The notes: generated by a model from the sequence alone, not told the origin. A stretch of 64,000 bases of DNA from Takakia lepidozioides (GCA_030704615.1 CM060731.1:27156001-27220000), one strand, 5' to 3'; counted from the first letter of the stretch, positions 46,601-51,846 are shown. Numbers and translations are program-made.

Positions 46601-47586
46601 ATTTAAATATTTATAGTTGAATGTATTGTATTGTGTGCAATGATTCTGAATGTACAATGGCATGTTCTTGTAACAGTGATGAATACCTTGGATTTAATTG
46701 TAGTAATCATATCATTTTTTGCCGTGTCATCTCGAAAATTCCCAAATATCTCAGTAATCAGGTTATTGCGGTTATTTCACAACCCCAACCATAATGTAGA
46801 CGGAACAAAATCGTCTTCTCCATTGGTTAGTTCCTCAATAAATCATAATTCAAACTTTTGGAAATGCATTCATTTATTTTACTGCATTTGAGTGATCACA
46901 TATTAATGAAGTGTTTGACACATAAGTTTTCTTTGACAACCTAATTTGAATATATGAAGTTTGTAGTACACAAAATGTTGTGTTGAAAACAAATTCTTCT
47001 AGACATGTATGGGGAATTTATTCTTCGTCTTAATATATCTCGGGCTTATGGGCAATTATTATCTGCAGGCAATATGTATTAAGAGCCTTAGAGAGTTAGG
47101 AGGTCTATTATTTTTCTTCATCATTGTAGTTCTTATATATGGGATAATTGGAATGGAACTTTATGGTGGTCAGTTCAATAATTTTTCTGATGGATATCCT
47201 CGTGAAAATTATGATAGTATATTGCAATCGATGCTTACTTGGTTTACTATAACCACCGGTGAAAGTTGGATCAATCAATTGTGGAATTCTATGCGACCTG
47301 AAATCCGTTATAGGTAATAACATAATTAATTAAATTATCAGTTAATGTGATTTCTAAATACTGTAAATGACTAATAATTTAATTTAATTTAATTTTGAAT
47401 TTTATAATCTACTATATATATGAATAATCAACCCACACTCAAATCATACGATATGACAGGTGGATTACACCTTTTTTGTACATATTCTACTACATCATCA
47501 CTGCTTATATCATTGTTAATCTTATTATTGCTGTTATTCTTGAGAACACCGAGCTTTCAGATACCAAGAAGAAAAAGATTCAAAAG
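19692..47586 (+). CDS. Four-domain-type voltage-gated cation channel (Cav/Cch1/NALCN superfamily), 5' part, domains I-II
   Basis: This multi-exon gene encodes a membrane ion channel. Exons I support: 19692-19885 (tentative), 27126-27381, 27693-27817 (or to 27840), 28148-28175, 28570-28677, 28912-28937, 28965-29026, 29147-29271, 29566-29692, 30296-30367, 30608-30677, 44335-44438, 44781-45351, 46147-46236, 46677 to about 46753/46761, 47069-47313, 47460-47586. GT-AG borders and phases agree at the joins from the 28-nt exon to the domain II S3 exon, and again across the last two exons. Domain I shows S2-S6 with pore ISFEGW; domain II shows S1-S6 with pore TTGESW. Both have Glu where Cav-type filters do, unlike the Asn-rich pores of plant two-pore channels. 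S6 of domain II ends AVILENTELSDTKKKK, NALCN/Cch1-like. Domain I S1 and the end of domain II S4 are unresolved. Domains III-IV are not present in the window. Confidence 0.8.
19890..21230. other. No supported gene (possible first intron of the channel)
   Basis: I see no recognisable coding motif. The sequence is AT-rich to about 20.6 kb and then moderately GC-rich. If the 19.7-kb exon is real, this is intronic. Confidence 0.4.
21230..21335. repeat. Near-perfect long hairpin (foldback)
   Basis: The left arm 21241-21282 (for example ggccattacgtggtcctcgg) pairs with the right arm 21287-21330 (for example ccaaggaccacgtaatggcc) with few mismatches and a ~4-nt loop. Similarity extends outward to about 55 bp per arm. 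Confidence 0.8.
21449..21846. mobile_element. MITE-like element with GAGCATCTCCAC termini
   Basis: gagcatctccac at 21451-21462 and its reverse complement gtggagatgctc at 21833-21844 bracket ~395 bp of non-coding, GC-rich sequence. Similar GAGCATCTCC-type termini are common on plant MITEs. The target-site duplication is not clear. Confidence 0.5.
22010..23160. mobile_element. Non-autonomous element with inverted gtgagcc/ggctcac-rich ends
   Basis: The left end (22015-22085) contains atgcttgcgcgtgagcct and several gtgagcc motifs. The right end (23036-23160) contains the inverted counterpart (ggctcacgccacatc, ggctcacacgg, then gcaagcatg). The interior is mostly the polyA-interrupted tandem array described separately. 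There is no coding capacity. Boundaries are approximate. Confidence 0.45.
22536..23030 (+). repeat. Tandem repeat, five units, each separated by A-rich runs
   Basis: The unit is about 60 bp: ctttcatttctcaaatcaag, then gttgcgtcaacgcaaggttg, then atttgcatcaccccccaggg. Copies start near 22538, 22644, 22749, 22844 and 22956, and spacers are A-rich. One spacer is a ~48-nt A run (about 22596-22643). Each unit contains the near-palindrome gttgcgtcaacgcaa. Confidence 0.85.
23165..23880. other. No supported gene
   Basis: The region is moderately GC-rich with repeat-like segments (gcccccccctcccaaggggg near 23724). The short minus-strand frames here have no recognisable motifs. Confidence 0.4.
24086..25428 (+). 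pseudogene. LINE polyprotein C-terminus: RNase H - CCHC-like knuckle - unknown PDILL/FIEF domain
   Basis: RNase H motifs are HYTDGSHIGSNAGYGVY (catalytic Asp in TDGS), ILRAELMAIYVAL (Glu), and in another frame FLKVRSHTGIAGNEEADLLA (the H-x-G-x-x-G-N-x-x-A-D signature). From 24580 a 282-residue frame has CPLCLHTHQVRDTWPHLLSQC (a CX2C...HX4C zinc knuckle). It then has RLCPDILLVHGLP, YFIEFTYCHD, LEKRQKYAPLILAL and ITAGTQGGIHNASI. The last block is conserved in the 49-kb copy. The spaced PD...(D/E)-x pattern resembles nuclease folds of the PD-(D/E)XK type, but no Lys follows the Glu, so this is a guess. Frame breaks near 24290 and 24520 inactivate it. Confidence 0.65.
25523..25609 (+). repeat. 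LINE 3' tail (copy 3, at the end of the RNase H LINE)
   Basis: It reads gggcccaccc, gggggcagtagccgcaaggc, gaagtggctcttagttacg, then the hairpin tggcctcggccgg and agtcttctctct. It matches 2677-2759 closely. Confidence 0.75.
25615..26595. other. No supported gene
   Basis: GC-rich up to about 25.95 kb (ggggcgaatccgtgggggcg motifs), then AT-rich. I see no coding or structural RNA signal. Confidence 0.4.
26600..26850 (+). repeat. tRNA-derived SINE, family B
   Basis: The head gccagtagcttagttggata matches a box A (TAGCTTAGTTGG), and ctggggtcaaatcttgctac matches a box B. The acceptor arms do not pair well, so it is not a functional tRNA gene. A ~180-bp unrelated body follows with a short hairpin (gcctcatggcgagg), ending near ttttgaaaaaaaatg. 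Confidence 0.65.
27126..27840 (+). CDS. Channel exons 2-3: cytoplasmic N-terminal region
   Basis: The exon at 27126-27381 follows a tatag acceptor and encodes an acidic stretch (NDPEDEPGF, WEDSFDHGTIDDDG) and then RAFAALAFGLGGEGVVVL and KDDSIIRQRWKG, ending at atg|gtgagt. The next exon follows ttgcag at 27693 in phase 0 (LRKLDRTSRVGTGAQLDG, LMPPKHPIRKYLFKKLY). PPKHPIRKYLF sits where other four-domain channels have an NPIR motif just before S1. Its donor is either after 27817 or after 27840. An S1 exon should lie between there and 28148, but I could not resolve it. Confidence 0.6.
28148..29026 (+). CDS. Channel exons 4-7: domain I S2, S3 and S4
   Basis: Exon 28148-28175 (28 nt) gives DIVLTVIYT. 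Exon 28570-28677 continues VECALRIVTLGF (S2), the S2-S3 loop RGPHTYLRNNYNK and LDFIIIIDS (S3). Exon 28912-28937 (26 nt) gives WVHIYCWSQ. Exon 28965-29026 gives ALRVFRGLLTLRHY (S4) and SFFANVI. Phases chain without a break (2, 2, 1, 0). The pattern T-E-x-x-L-R-I-x-x-L-G-F...Y-L-R-N-x-x-N-x-x-D-F-I-I is diagnostic of voltage-gated channel S2-S3. S4 has three Arg only, at irregular spacing, suggesting weak voltage sensing. The two microexons rest on phase and splice sites, so they are less certain. Confidence 0.75.
29147..29692 (+). CDS. Channel exons 8-9: domain I S5 and extracellular turret
   Basis: Exon 29147-29271 (after gtgcag, phase 0) encodes ILDAIQGSLAPLANVFLFLA and IIISFYALMGVHYFGG, a classic S5 ending in the (M/L)-G-x-x-x-F-G-G motif. 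Exon 29566-29692 encodes the S5-pore loop with four Cys (CVRATDNTLS, QFCGNNASLTRACDVDY, VQICNE). Cys-rich turrets in this position are usual for domain I of Cav/NALCN/Cch1 channels. Both donors are followed by gta. Confidence 0.8.
30296..30677 (+). CDS. Channel exons 10-11: domain I pore loop
   Basis: Exon 30296-30367 (72 nt) encodes TYGNPNYGATNFDTFSYALL and SLFQ. Exon 30608-30677 (70 nt) encodes VISFEGWALLMYSTFAASHN and QFA. The filter glutamate is codon 30620-30622 within SFEGW, matching the (T/S)-x-E-G-W of four-domain channel domain I. The exon ends in phase 1 (A), and the next exon, 13.66 kb away, starts AG and completes Lys. Confidence 0.85.
31335..31475 (-). repeat. tRNA-derived SINE, family A, internally deleted (copy 4)
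   Basis: The minus strand has a head (agcccagaggtaagggcaca, then gtggttgcgggttcaaacca) joined to a 3' part (gtgtccatctttccactgga, cttctggttaagtgacac). Confidence 0.55.
31945..32100 (-). repeat. tRNA-derived SINE, family A, internally deleted (copy 5)
   Basis: The minus strand reads agcctagtgtaatgggcaca, then gtggttgtgagttgaatcca, then the gtgcccaccttcctaccgga 3' part. Confidence 0.55.
32290..32610 (+). repeat. tRNA-derived SINE, family A, best-preserved copy (copy 6)
   Basis: It starts agatggcctagtggctaggg (box A TGGCCTAGTGG), has ggtcgtgagttcaaagccac (box B-like) and a ~230-bp body ending cttcaacaatagtcttcctt. LTR element 1 begins immediately downstream (32614), so that element landed in or next to this SINE's 3' end. 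Confidence 0.75.
32609..32613. other. Target-site duplication of LTR element 1 (tggat)
   Basis: The 5 bp tggat precede the left LTR. The same 5 bp appear as atcca at 42245-42249, directly beside the end of the inverted LTR remainder. This fixes the original right-hand border of the element. Confidence 0.85.
32614..33494 (-). repeat. LTR of element 1 (3' LTR in element orientation), complete
   Basis: It spans 881 bp, starting tgttaaccgc and ending gccgttatca, short imperfect inverted termini with TG...CA. It contains several perfect inverted repeats (acgattacgaagtaatcgt; ggctaagtactacgtacttagcc in part). It is flanked internally by the PPT and externally by tggat. Confidence 0.85.
33495..33515 (-). 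other. Polypurine tract of element 1
   Basis: The minus strand reads aaaagaggggggggg followed by aataaa and then the LTR start tgataacgg. This is the usual position for second-strand priming. Confidence 0.7.
33540..35805 (-). CDS. Extra ORF of element 1: basic segment - coiled coil - T/P-rich linker - conserved C-terminal domain
   Basis: On the minus strand, a segment at 35793-35500 has EEEEGGLAKRARINEATTS (acidic then basic, NLS-like). A 351-residue frame follows (35445-34390), largely coiled coil (for example AALEDQKSTLLRQYNTLAQR; LTGQVQTLKQQVETLKGQL), with a poly-Thr/Pro/Gln linker (34610-34500). Beyond a stop at 34390 the same strand continues EYFKMMVVPAHQIPEIL, VEFWRQAPLEYKELIAY and VTIVMGCPSFYIGSYLYR (34360-33970). 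This C-terminal domain matches the one in element 2 (61670-62950). I do not recognise the family; function unknown. The position between pol and the 3' LTR recalls extra ORFs of Athila/Tat-type elements. Broken by at least one stop and frame changes. Confidence 0.65.
35806..36100 (-). pseudogene. Element 1 reverse transcriptase, N-terminal stub
   Basis: The minus strand encodes NDVFAWNYKDLKGIP, then HRIELEVDTKPIRQNRYRMN, GFIYPVETPQWLSPIVIVPK and KNGKLRVCVDYRKLNA. These are the first RT motifs of a Ty3/gypsy pol. The frame then leaves the family (GTGNYATGRH), so palm motifs including the YLDD box are missing. An in-frame TAA at about 36110 separates it from the protease frame. The break after KLNA looks like a deletion endpoint. 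Confidence 0.8.
36110..37264 (-). pseudogene. Element 1 aspartic protease region
   Basis: A minus-strand frame from 37264 holds TELAEVICQTKTQITIGQLL, then a TAG stop at about 36953. It continues in the same frame: AIPVIQVRIG, NVLIDGGSGVNIM (the protease active site, DGG in place of the usual D-S/T-G), APFTVRMADQRKVQPLGIIR and YSLLLGQPWLTQAQ. The C-terminal ~110 residues are acidic and unassigned. The matching region in element 2 (54762-55629) shares all these motifs. Confidence 0.8.
37234..38577 (-). pseudogene. Element 1 gag: retrotransposon gag domain and zinc knuckles, one in-frame stop
   Basis: The minus-strand frame has a Pro/Ala-rich leader, FPLYDGKSDPDIHLNQFENM, RLFPCSMARKGIEWLATFPA and FQERYRSNKSTSEIFT. 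A TGA at 38164-38166 interrupts it. The same frame resumes LQNLRQKKKELVVDYLERMK and WFINGLRPEYVTMVTVMP. Two knuckle regions follow: CHKCGTAGHLATECHMKDKY and CDICHMNNHNTSHC, then CHYCKKEGHWKHEC (CX2CX4HX4C). The capsid-like part and knuckles correspond to element 2 gag. The stop is a point lesion in an otherwise open frame. Confidence 0.85.
38604..39020 (-). CDS. Element 1 gag leader segment (acidic/charged ORF)
   Basis: A 138-residue minus-strand frame of charged sequence (KAKQDIAERIEKYAAEREAR; EEFPELQNLKIIQG; EERFENILSEEGERSES) lies directly upstream of the gag domain in another frame. Element 2 has a comparable charged segment (52536-52886). It is probably the N-terminal part of gag separated by a frameshift. 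No known domain. Confidence 0.5.
   Translation of the reverse strand: MGMNEEIKEKAKQDIAERIEKYAAEREARLREEFPELQNLKIIQGETSNSDKPEDREIGSVGSGNTTPEEVASNVLGEWLPQKRSERPSTVTSPNRGFAEILEERFENILSEEGERSESTSPEMITRTALKAFKDSLS
39179..39647 (-). pseudogene. Element 1 pre-gag ORF
   Basis: Two overlapping minus-strand frames (39647-39450 and 39508-39179) follow the PBS. The second has DDKWGLKGVVISITRAPWEC, EEWLSRLALLITLIPIRKVC and VEYWIPKDLLQVRYTEKDRW. Element 2 at the same position has EWGLEKGVIKIIR and KNWIPKDILWIKLT, so the two are homologous. Family unknown. ORFs upstream of gag are known from Ogre-type elements; whether this is the same protein I cannot tell. Confidence 0.55.
39628..39648 (-). other. Primer binding site of element 1 (tRNA-Arg-like)
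   Basis: The minus strand directly after the LTR reads tttggcgaccatacttggga. Element 2 has tttggcgaccatactgggga at the same place. TGGCGAC matches a tRNA 3' end of GTCGCCA, as in Ogre/Tat elements that use tRNA-Arg. Confidence 0.7.
39649..39711 (-). repeat. Element 1 right LTR, first 63 bp only (broken)
   Basis: tgttaaccgctggtttatga and onward to catttcctaag match 32614-32676 with one substitution. Similarity to the LTR then stops abruptly; the missing remainder is at 42250-43067 in reverse orientation. Confidence 0.9.
41080..41260 (+). repeat. Short degenerate tandem repeat
   Basis: The unit gggctcaagttgggtg(c/t)cagctg followed by a cggcgccgcatttccatc block occurs about 2-3 times (near 41091, 41145 and 41238). 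It has no coding meaning. Confidence 0.65.
41464..41477 (+). repeat. G run
   Basis: A G homopolymer of about 13-14 nt followed by tggttggggg. It could form a G-quadruplex, and its length is unreliable. Confidence 0.6.
42250..43067 (+). repeat. Element 1 right LTR, remaining 818 bp, inverted
   Basis: It begins tgataacggctatgctacga, the reverse complement of the end of the intact LTR, and runs to cctctgttgc. The tggat duplication (as atcca) adjoins at 42245-42249. Together with 39649-39711 it makes one full LTR minus ~4 bp. Confidence 0.9.
43068..44334. other. Intron sequence, no supported gene
   Basis: I see no channel exon or coding motif here. A degenerate LINE-tail match lies at about 44085-44150. 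Confidence 0.45.
44085..44150 (+). repeat. Degenerate LINE-tail repeat (copy 4)
   Basis: gcagtacccacaaaagacga, then aaaactctcattttatgcta and gctttggccactgtcatc, align to the tail core with many substitutions. Confidence 0.35.
44335..44438 (+). CDS. Channel exon 12: domain I S6
   Basis: After ttatag the exon completes Lys and encodes AYFIIMIVIGSYFMVNICVA and AISSVFLRVRQEHQ. The pattern G-S-(F/Y)-F-x-x-N-(L/I)-x-(L/V)-A is the domain I S6 of Cav/NALCN/Cch1 channels, with the conserved Asn. It ends at cag|gttggt in phase 0. It lies 13.66 kb from its preceding exon. Confidence 0.85.
44645..44730 (-). repeat. Degenerate LINE-tail repeat (copy 5)
   Basis: The minus strand gives gctatgagacaaactgactc, then ttaattatattggctttggc and tggagttgtgattt, a decayed version of the tail. 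Confidence 0.35.
44781..45351 (+). CDS. Channel exon 13: I-II linker and domain II S1
   Basis: A 571-nt exon begins in phase 0 after tatgcag (ILLKKHRREKMFTFHNAIML) and carries a long cytoplasmic linker. The linker has an acidic run (DEDEDDDEDDYNDD), a Ser/Arg-rich run (LSRSRSLTRSISR) and basic stretches. It then enters S1 (RYIELALITTNFVILC, NYKANMSE). The exon ends cgaatac|gtatcc, phase 1. The acidic and SR-like blocks could be regulatory or binding sites; no EF-hand or beta-subunit interaction motif is evident. Confidence 0.75.
45411..46084. mobile_element. Non-autonomous DNA element with ~26-bp terminal inverted repeats
   Basis: The left end tatataccagtgttgtactg, atatgt matches the reverse complement of the right end, tatatatcaatgttgtactg, gtatgt. 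The element is ~675 bp, non-coding and rich in internal (a)cataccag / ctggtatg inverted motifs. It lies in the intron between channel exons at 45351 and 46147. TA-rich borders could be a TA target site. Confidence 0.65.
46147..46236 (+). CDS. Channel exon 14: domain II S2
   Basis: After aaatag the 90-nt exon encodes HTLEIVMLIAFILEMAIRIT and VLGWSKYISD, ending g|gtacat. The E-M-x-I-R-I-x-x-L-G-W pattern is a voltage-sensor S2 followed by the S2-S3 loop. Incoming and outgoing phases (1 and 1) fit both neighbours. It is too short for a plain ORF scan and is supported by frame and family pattern. Confidence 0.8.
46677..46761 (+). CDS. Channel exon 15: domain II S3 and start of S4
   Basis: The exon starts after gtaacag and joins to V-MNTLDLIVVIISFFAVSS (S3, with N-x-x-D-L-I-V-V), then PNISVIRLLRLF, which looks like the start of S4. 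The donor may be at 46753 (tca|gtaatc) or 46761 (cag|gttatt). Neither gives a clean join to 47069, so a short S4 exon or an indel error remains between 46754 and 47068. Confidence 0.65.
47069..47586 (+). CDS. Channel exons 16-17: domain II S5, pore and S6
   Basis: Exon 47069-47313 encodes KSLRELGGLLFFFIIVVLIY, GIIGMELYGGQFNNF (S5), DSILQSMLTWFTITTGESW (pore helix and filter; Glu codon 47261-47263) and INQLWNSMRP. Exon 47460-47586 completes Arg and gives WITPFLYIFYYIITAYIIVN and LIIAVILENTELSDTKKKK (S6 and a charged tail), ending aag|gtaata. The E-in-G-E-S-W filter and the A-V-I-L-(D/E)-N-x-E-L tail fit domain II of NALCN/Cav-type channels. The open phase-0 donor shows the gene continues beyond the window. 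Confidence 0.85.
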
Positions 47587-47884
47587 GTAATACTAACGTA
47601 TGATTTGTATTGAGGACATATTTATATCTATATTTTCTGTAATTATTAAGTAATTATTAATATATTTTTACATTATTTAGTTAAATATTCAATTATATAT
47701 ATATATATATATTAAGAATAAAACCAATCCAATTCATTTGTGAATAAATAAACAAATGGGTATTAACATCAAATGCCAAACAACTGAAGTCATATGTTAC
47801 AAGACACATTGAAAACACTATATTTGAATTAAAAAAACTTGCAAATTTATCGCGTAGAATCGAAACCAAATATGGTTTGGAGCA

Positions 47885-47955
47885 ATATCCAACAGATGGC
47901 CTAGTGGTTCGGGCACAAGACCGCCTTACTGTTTACAAGTGATCGTGGTGTAAGG
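47885..47955 (+). repeat. tRNA-derived SINE, family A, head fragment (copy 7)
   Basis: agatggcctagtggttcggg, then cacaagaccgccttac and acaagtgatcgtgg, match the 5' ~65 nt of the 32.3-kb copy; similarity stops there. Confidence 0.55.
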
Positions 47956-47959
47956 TGAA

Positions 47960-48680
47960 AATGGGGACCCGTTTATCGCTTCATGTTCCTCAACCCAACA
48001 CAACTCAACGCAACCCGTTAGTCTTGGTTTAGATCCACCGTTACATGTCACCACAACGGAAGAGAAGACAACATGGCGACAGAGCCTGACTTCACTTTCC
48101 TACTTATGTTCATGCAAACACATGAATGGAGCGCCACTTTTGGCATGTGGCCTGTACTTTGTCACTACAAATTAGGGGCACCTAGGATGACAAATAGATC
48201 TAAAATCCCCACCGTTCGACCAATGTGGTCTAACGGCAAGTGCTTTGCACTCAAACACTAGGACCTATGATATCCTGATCCCACTAGTGTAATATGATTG
48301 GTAATTAAGCTATTCTCCCCATCATTACATGTACGCTTTGTTGTTTTTGCCAATTTAAGTTGATCATGAAATGCTATGCATGCTTAGTCATTACTAACCC
48401 CTCCCCATCTCTCTTCAATTCTACGAAGGCTCTAGACATCTAGATCGTTTACACTTCAAATACAGACTGGAGCAAGCCTCACAAAGGTTAACTTACACGA
48501 ATCTACACATTCCACCTTCTTTGTATGTTCCCAGAGTGTTAGTGTGATCAACAGTTCTGACCGACTAACCTTTCTAAGTTGCGCTCAAGTTCATCAATTA
48601 AATCCACGTGGAACCAAAATAATTGAAGGCACAAGAGAGAAGCTAATAGAATTGTTTATTTCATGTCTCAATTTCCTATT
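47960..48680. other. No supported gene (presumed channel intron)
   Basis: I find no channel domain III motif and no recognisable repeat ends here. Confidence 0.4.
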
Positions 48681-48688
48681 TATATAAT

Positions 48689-48910
48689 TTATAGGAGTTG
48701 CTCTGAGCTCTCGTCATCACGCTCCTTAGGTGCATCCCTAAAGAGTCCATCATCACCTTTCTCAGGTGCCTTTGTTTCAACTGTACCATCCTCCTCCTCT
48801 ATAGCATGAATATCTAAGAATTTTTTTACATCTACACATTCTCTTGGTCCTCCTCGCGAGAATGGCTCTTTTATATTGCACTTAGTTCTAGAGTAGCCAG
48901 ATTCCAAGCT
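48689..48910 (-). other. Short charged reading frame, possible terminal exon
   Basis: A minus-strand frame of ~72 residues (RECVDVKKFLDIHAIEEEDG; ETKAPEKGDDGLF; KERDDESSEQLL then stop) follows an AG (acatag) near 48912. Its composition is unlike the surrounding AT-rich DNA. It might be the last exon of an antisense gene or an old TE fragment. I do not recognise it. Confidence 0.25.
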
Positions 48911-48969
48911 ATGTCTTGTGCATGTATATGGAGATCAAAATGAGTCGGAGGGCTAATAATCTTAGGATT

Positions 48970-50650
48970 CAAACCCAAACAACTTCGATACATACACAAC
49001 CCGCCCTTCCCAAAATACCTACGCCACAAAGAACCTAATGTCACCTTGATCTTAATGGTCCATAATACCCATCATACCCATATACCCCCAGACTTCCTCC
49101 CCCGCCTTAATCTCTTATTATCCAACACCCATGGTATGTCTATCACCACCCTCCCACTCCCATCCATACACAACCCCTCAGCCCTATCCCATATACCTAA
49201 ACCAAACAAAACATGGGCTCAGGCATCTCCCCGTCCTCCCTCCTCCTCGTACGATACAACACCTGTGGGTGCATCCCCGGTACACCTAGACGCGACCTCT
49301 CCCAAATATCCCCCACTACATGCACACTACACCGATGGCTCCCACTCCAGTTCTTGCGCCGGATATGGAGTCTATCATGCAGCCACCAACAAGGGGACCG
49401 CCCACCGACTCCCAGGACCTGCCACCATATTACGTGCCGAACTTATGGTCATCTACGAAGCCCTCTCCCAACTAGCCATGCTTCCCCACCGTATTACATT
49501 TTCACTGACCGCTTGGCCTCACTCTTTCTTTTGTGTAACCATATAGCTTTCCCCTCCTCCCACCTTCATCACCCAGATCGTAACCTTATCTTAGCTATCA
49601 TCACCCTGCCTATCTTAATTGACAAACCTATTCACTTTCTTAAAGTACGTTCACATACCGAAAAATGAGAAGGCTGACCTCTTTGCTTAGCATAGGGCCT
49701 CCAAACCACCACTGGAACCCTCGGCCGATCCCATACATATTGCACATGCACACCCTTTTTGGTTAATACACCCGATCCCAAGCCCACCTGAACCTAGGCT
49801 TATATGAAACCTCCGATCTACCATATCTAAAGAAGCCAACAAACAAGCCGCAGCGTCCCTCAACCACACCAAACAACATATCCAAAAATAGACACATTCC
49901 GAACTACTCCACCACAAATTGTCCAAATCTGGTACCTGCATCTGATGCACAAATACGACAAACTCTCAAATTCAGATTTGCCCAGTATATGGGTCACCAA
50001 CAGAAACACACCTTCTGGCCTACCATATTTCCATCCATATACTGCCCCCTCTGCTCCTACATTCATGTGGCACGCGATACTTGGCCGCTTCTTCTCAGCG
50101 AATGCCCCCACCCAATCATACACGGCCTCCGCATTGTCCGACACAACCATGTTATATGGCATATCCATAAACTTCTTCTACGACACAAAGAAACTAGATG
50201 GTTTAACTCATTAATGTAGGCACCTTCCAAGGCCCACACCCTGACCATACAGTACCAACATGGCTACTCCCATGTGTCTGCCGACCCCATGCTGCTTACA
50301 CTTGTCCTGCCAGACTCTGTCCGGATATTCTCTTAGTCCAAGGACTTCCCATAAATAGCCTCCTACCCGTCACTCCCTCATCGTCGATCACCATACACTT
50401 CATCGAATTCACATATTGCCATGACTGCTTCCCCCGTACCTCCACCCTTGAAAAACGACAGAAATATGCTCCACTCATTCTAGCTATCCGTCGGTAGGGT
50501 TGGTCCACATGCCCGCTCTCCATCATCACTGCTGGAACCAAAGGTGGTATACATAATGACAGCATCTCAACACTTCAAAACAATTTTAACCTCCCTATCA
50601 CCTCCATACATAAATATTGTAAAGCCATACACTTCACGACGCTCCACTCA
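48970..50650 (+). mobile_element. 5'-truncated RNase H LINE (copy b), 3' end lost
   Basis: This is homologous to copy a over the RNase H, linker and C-terminal domains. Similarity ends near 50641, so the 3' tail is missing; the LTR of element 2 begins 190 bp further on. Several frameshifts and stops are present. Confidence 0.7.
49046..50640 (+). pseudogene. LINE polyprotein C-terminus, copy b
   Basis: The RNase H start HYTDGSHSSSCAGYGVYHAA and TILRAELMVIYEALSQLA lie at 49330-49480. FTDRLAS and HFLKVRSHTEK follow in another frame. After several breaks, the frames at 49990-50200 give YCPLCSYIHVARDTWPLLLS (knuckle), and 50310-50600 give RLCPDILLVQGLPIN, HFIEFTYCHDCFP, LEKRQKYAPLILAIRR (stop) and ITAGTKGGIHNDSI. 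The strict conservation of CPDILLV, FIEFTYCHD and LEKRQKYAPLILA between copies implies a domain that was under selection in the active element. Confidence 0.65.
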
Positions 50651-50829
50651 TGTGGTGCAAATGTTGACGACATATATTGCGGGTCTGACATCTGTGAGAT
50701 GGAGTGGGTTGGAATGATACCTTTCCCATAACCACTCCAATCTTTGGGGTGTTATGCTACCAATGTAGTACCCTAGTGGTCCATATATGTATGTCAAGTT
50801 ATTTGTGAGTGTGAATGTGGGGCTGAGAC

Positions 50830-51846
50830 TGTTAGAGGACTGTAGGGGACTTAGACACTTATACGGGATCTGTAGGGTACCCTTAATTTTTGCACAGACT
50901 GAGACAAACAGGAACCTTAGGGGTGACAGCAGCGCACTGTAGAGGGGGGTTACATAGCCCACACAGCCGTCACAGCCCACACAGCCCACACAGCCCACAC
51001 AACCGTCACAGCCCACACAGCCCGTCACAGTCGTCACAGCCCACACAGCCCACACAGCCGTCACAGCCCACACAGCCCGTCACAGTCGTCACAGCCCACA
51101 CAGCCCACACAGCCCGTCACAGTCGTCACAGCAGACACAGCCCACACAGCAGTCACAGCCCGGCACAGCCACACAGCCAGTCACAGCCGACACAGCCAAA
51201 CACAGCCAGTCACCGCTTGACACAGCTGTCACGATAATAGGGAACGAGAGTAGGACAGGGAACGACTGTGGGGAACAACACCTGTGAAGGGAACATGTTA
51301 GTTCACATACGACGGTTAGAGAGGGAAACGGTTAGAACCGCGGATAGGAGGATAAAGGGAAGAACGGGGAATGATGAGGGGATCATTATTCGGGGAGGAC
51401 TTCGGAGTCAGGCGGGAGCGGAGATCGGAGAGCACGATGAAGGAGAGAAAGAGGATTAGTAGATGCTTGTTATATGCAAAGCTATAGTGATATAGGAAAG
51501 AAGAATAGAGACATAATGGCTTCGGCCTGATACCTGATAAATCATAATCTGATACTTATACGATACAATCACACTGTGTAGAGAGATCTGAGTGAAGCTG
51601 TGGATTGAATGGATTAGTGGAGGGAACCGATAGATCGATGAAGCAAACTGATACTTAATTATCAATGGTAAGGTAGCTAAGATGAATGCGGAAAGGAAAC
51701 AAATAGGAAAACACCCCCATGATACACTAGCTGTAGGTCATGACTGATTGTTCTGCGCGGGCTGAGTACTTAGAGATTCCAACTCTTCTATCTTGGAGTT
51801 TCCGCCTCGGATAGCGAAGGGATGGGTGAGTAAAAGCCGCGCGACA
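50830..51846 (+). repeat. Left (5') LTR of element 2
   Basis: It is 1017 bp, starting tgttagaggactgtagggga and ending gcgcgaca just before the PBS. It contains a CACAGCC minisatellite (about 50955-51232). The right LTR at 63107 is the same sequence with a shorter array. Confidence 0.9.
50955..51232 (+). repeat. CACAGCC minisatellite in the left LTR
   Basis: Irregular ~8-10-bp units (cacagcc-cacacagcc-gtcacag) repeat for ~280 bp, inside the LTR. The matching array in the right LTR is ~70 bp shorter. Confidence 0.85.

Noticed and set aside
47009-47068. Open frame MGNLFFVLIYLGLMGNYYLQ as part of domain II before S5
   Set aside because: It is open in the S5 frame and hydrophobic, but it lacks S4 charges and a splice acceptor (ctgcag) sits at its end. 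Left as probable intron.
27126-47586. Two-pore channel (TPC1) instead of a four-domain channel
   Set aside because: TPC filters lack the E-G-W / G-E-S-W glutamates and TPC1 has EF-hands between its domains. Here the linker is acidic and Ser/Arg-rich with no EF-hand seen.
50890-51237. Reading frame rich in HSPHSP/QPTQPT in the LTR (and at 63167-63460)
   Set aside because: It is a translation of the CACAGCC minisatellite; the repeat explains the frame and there is no protein-like sequence.
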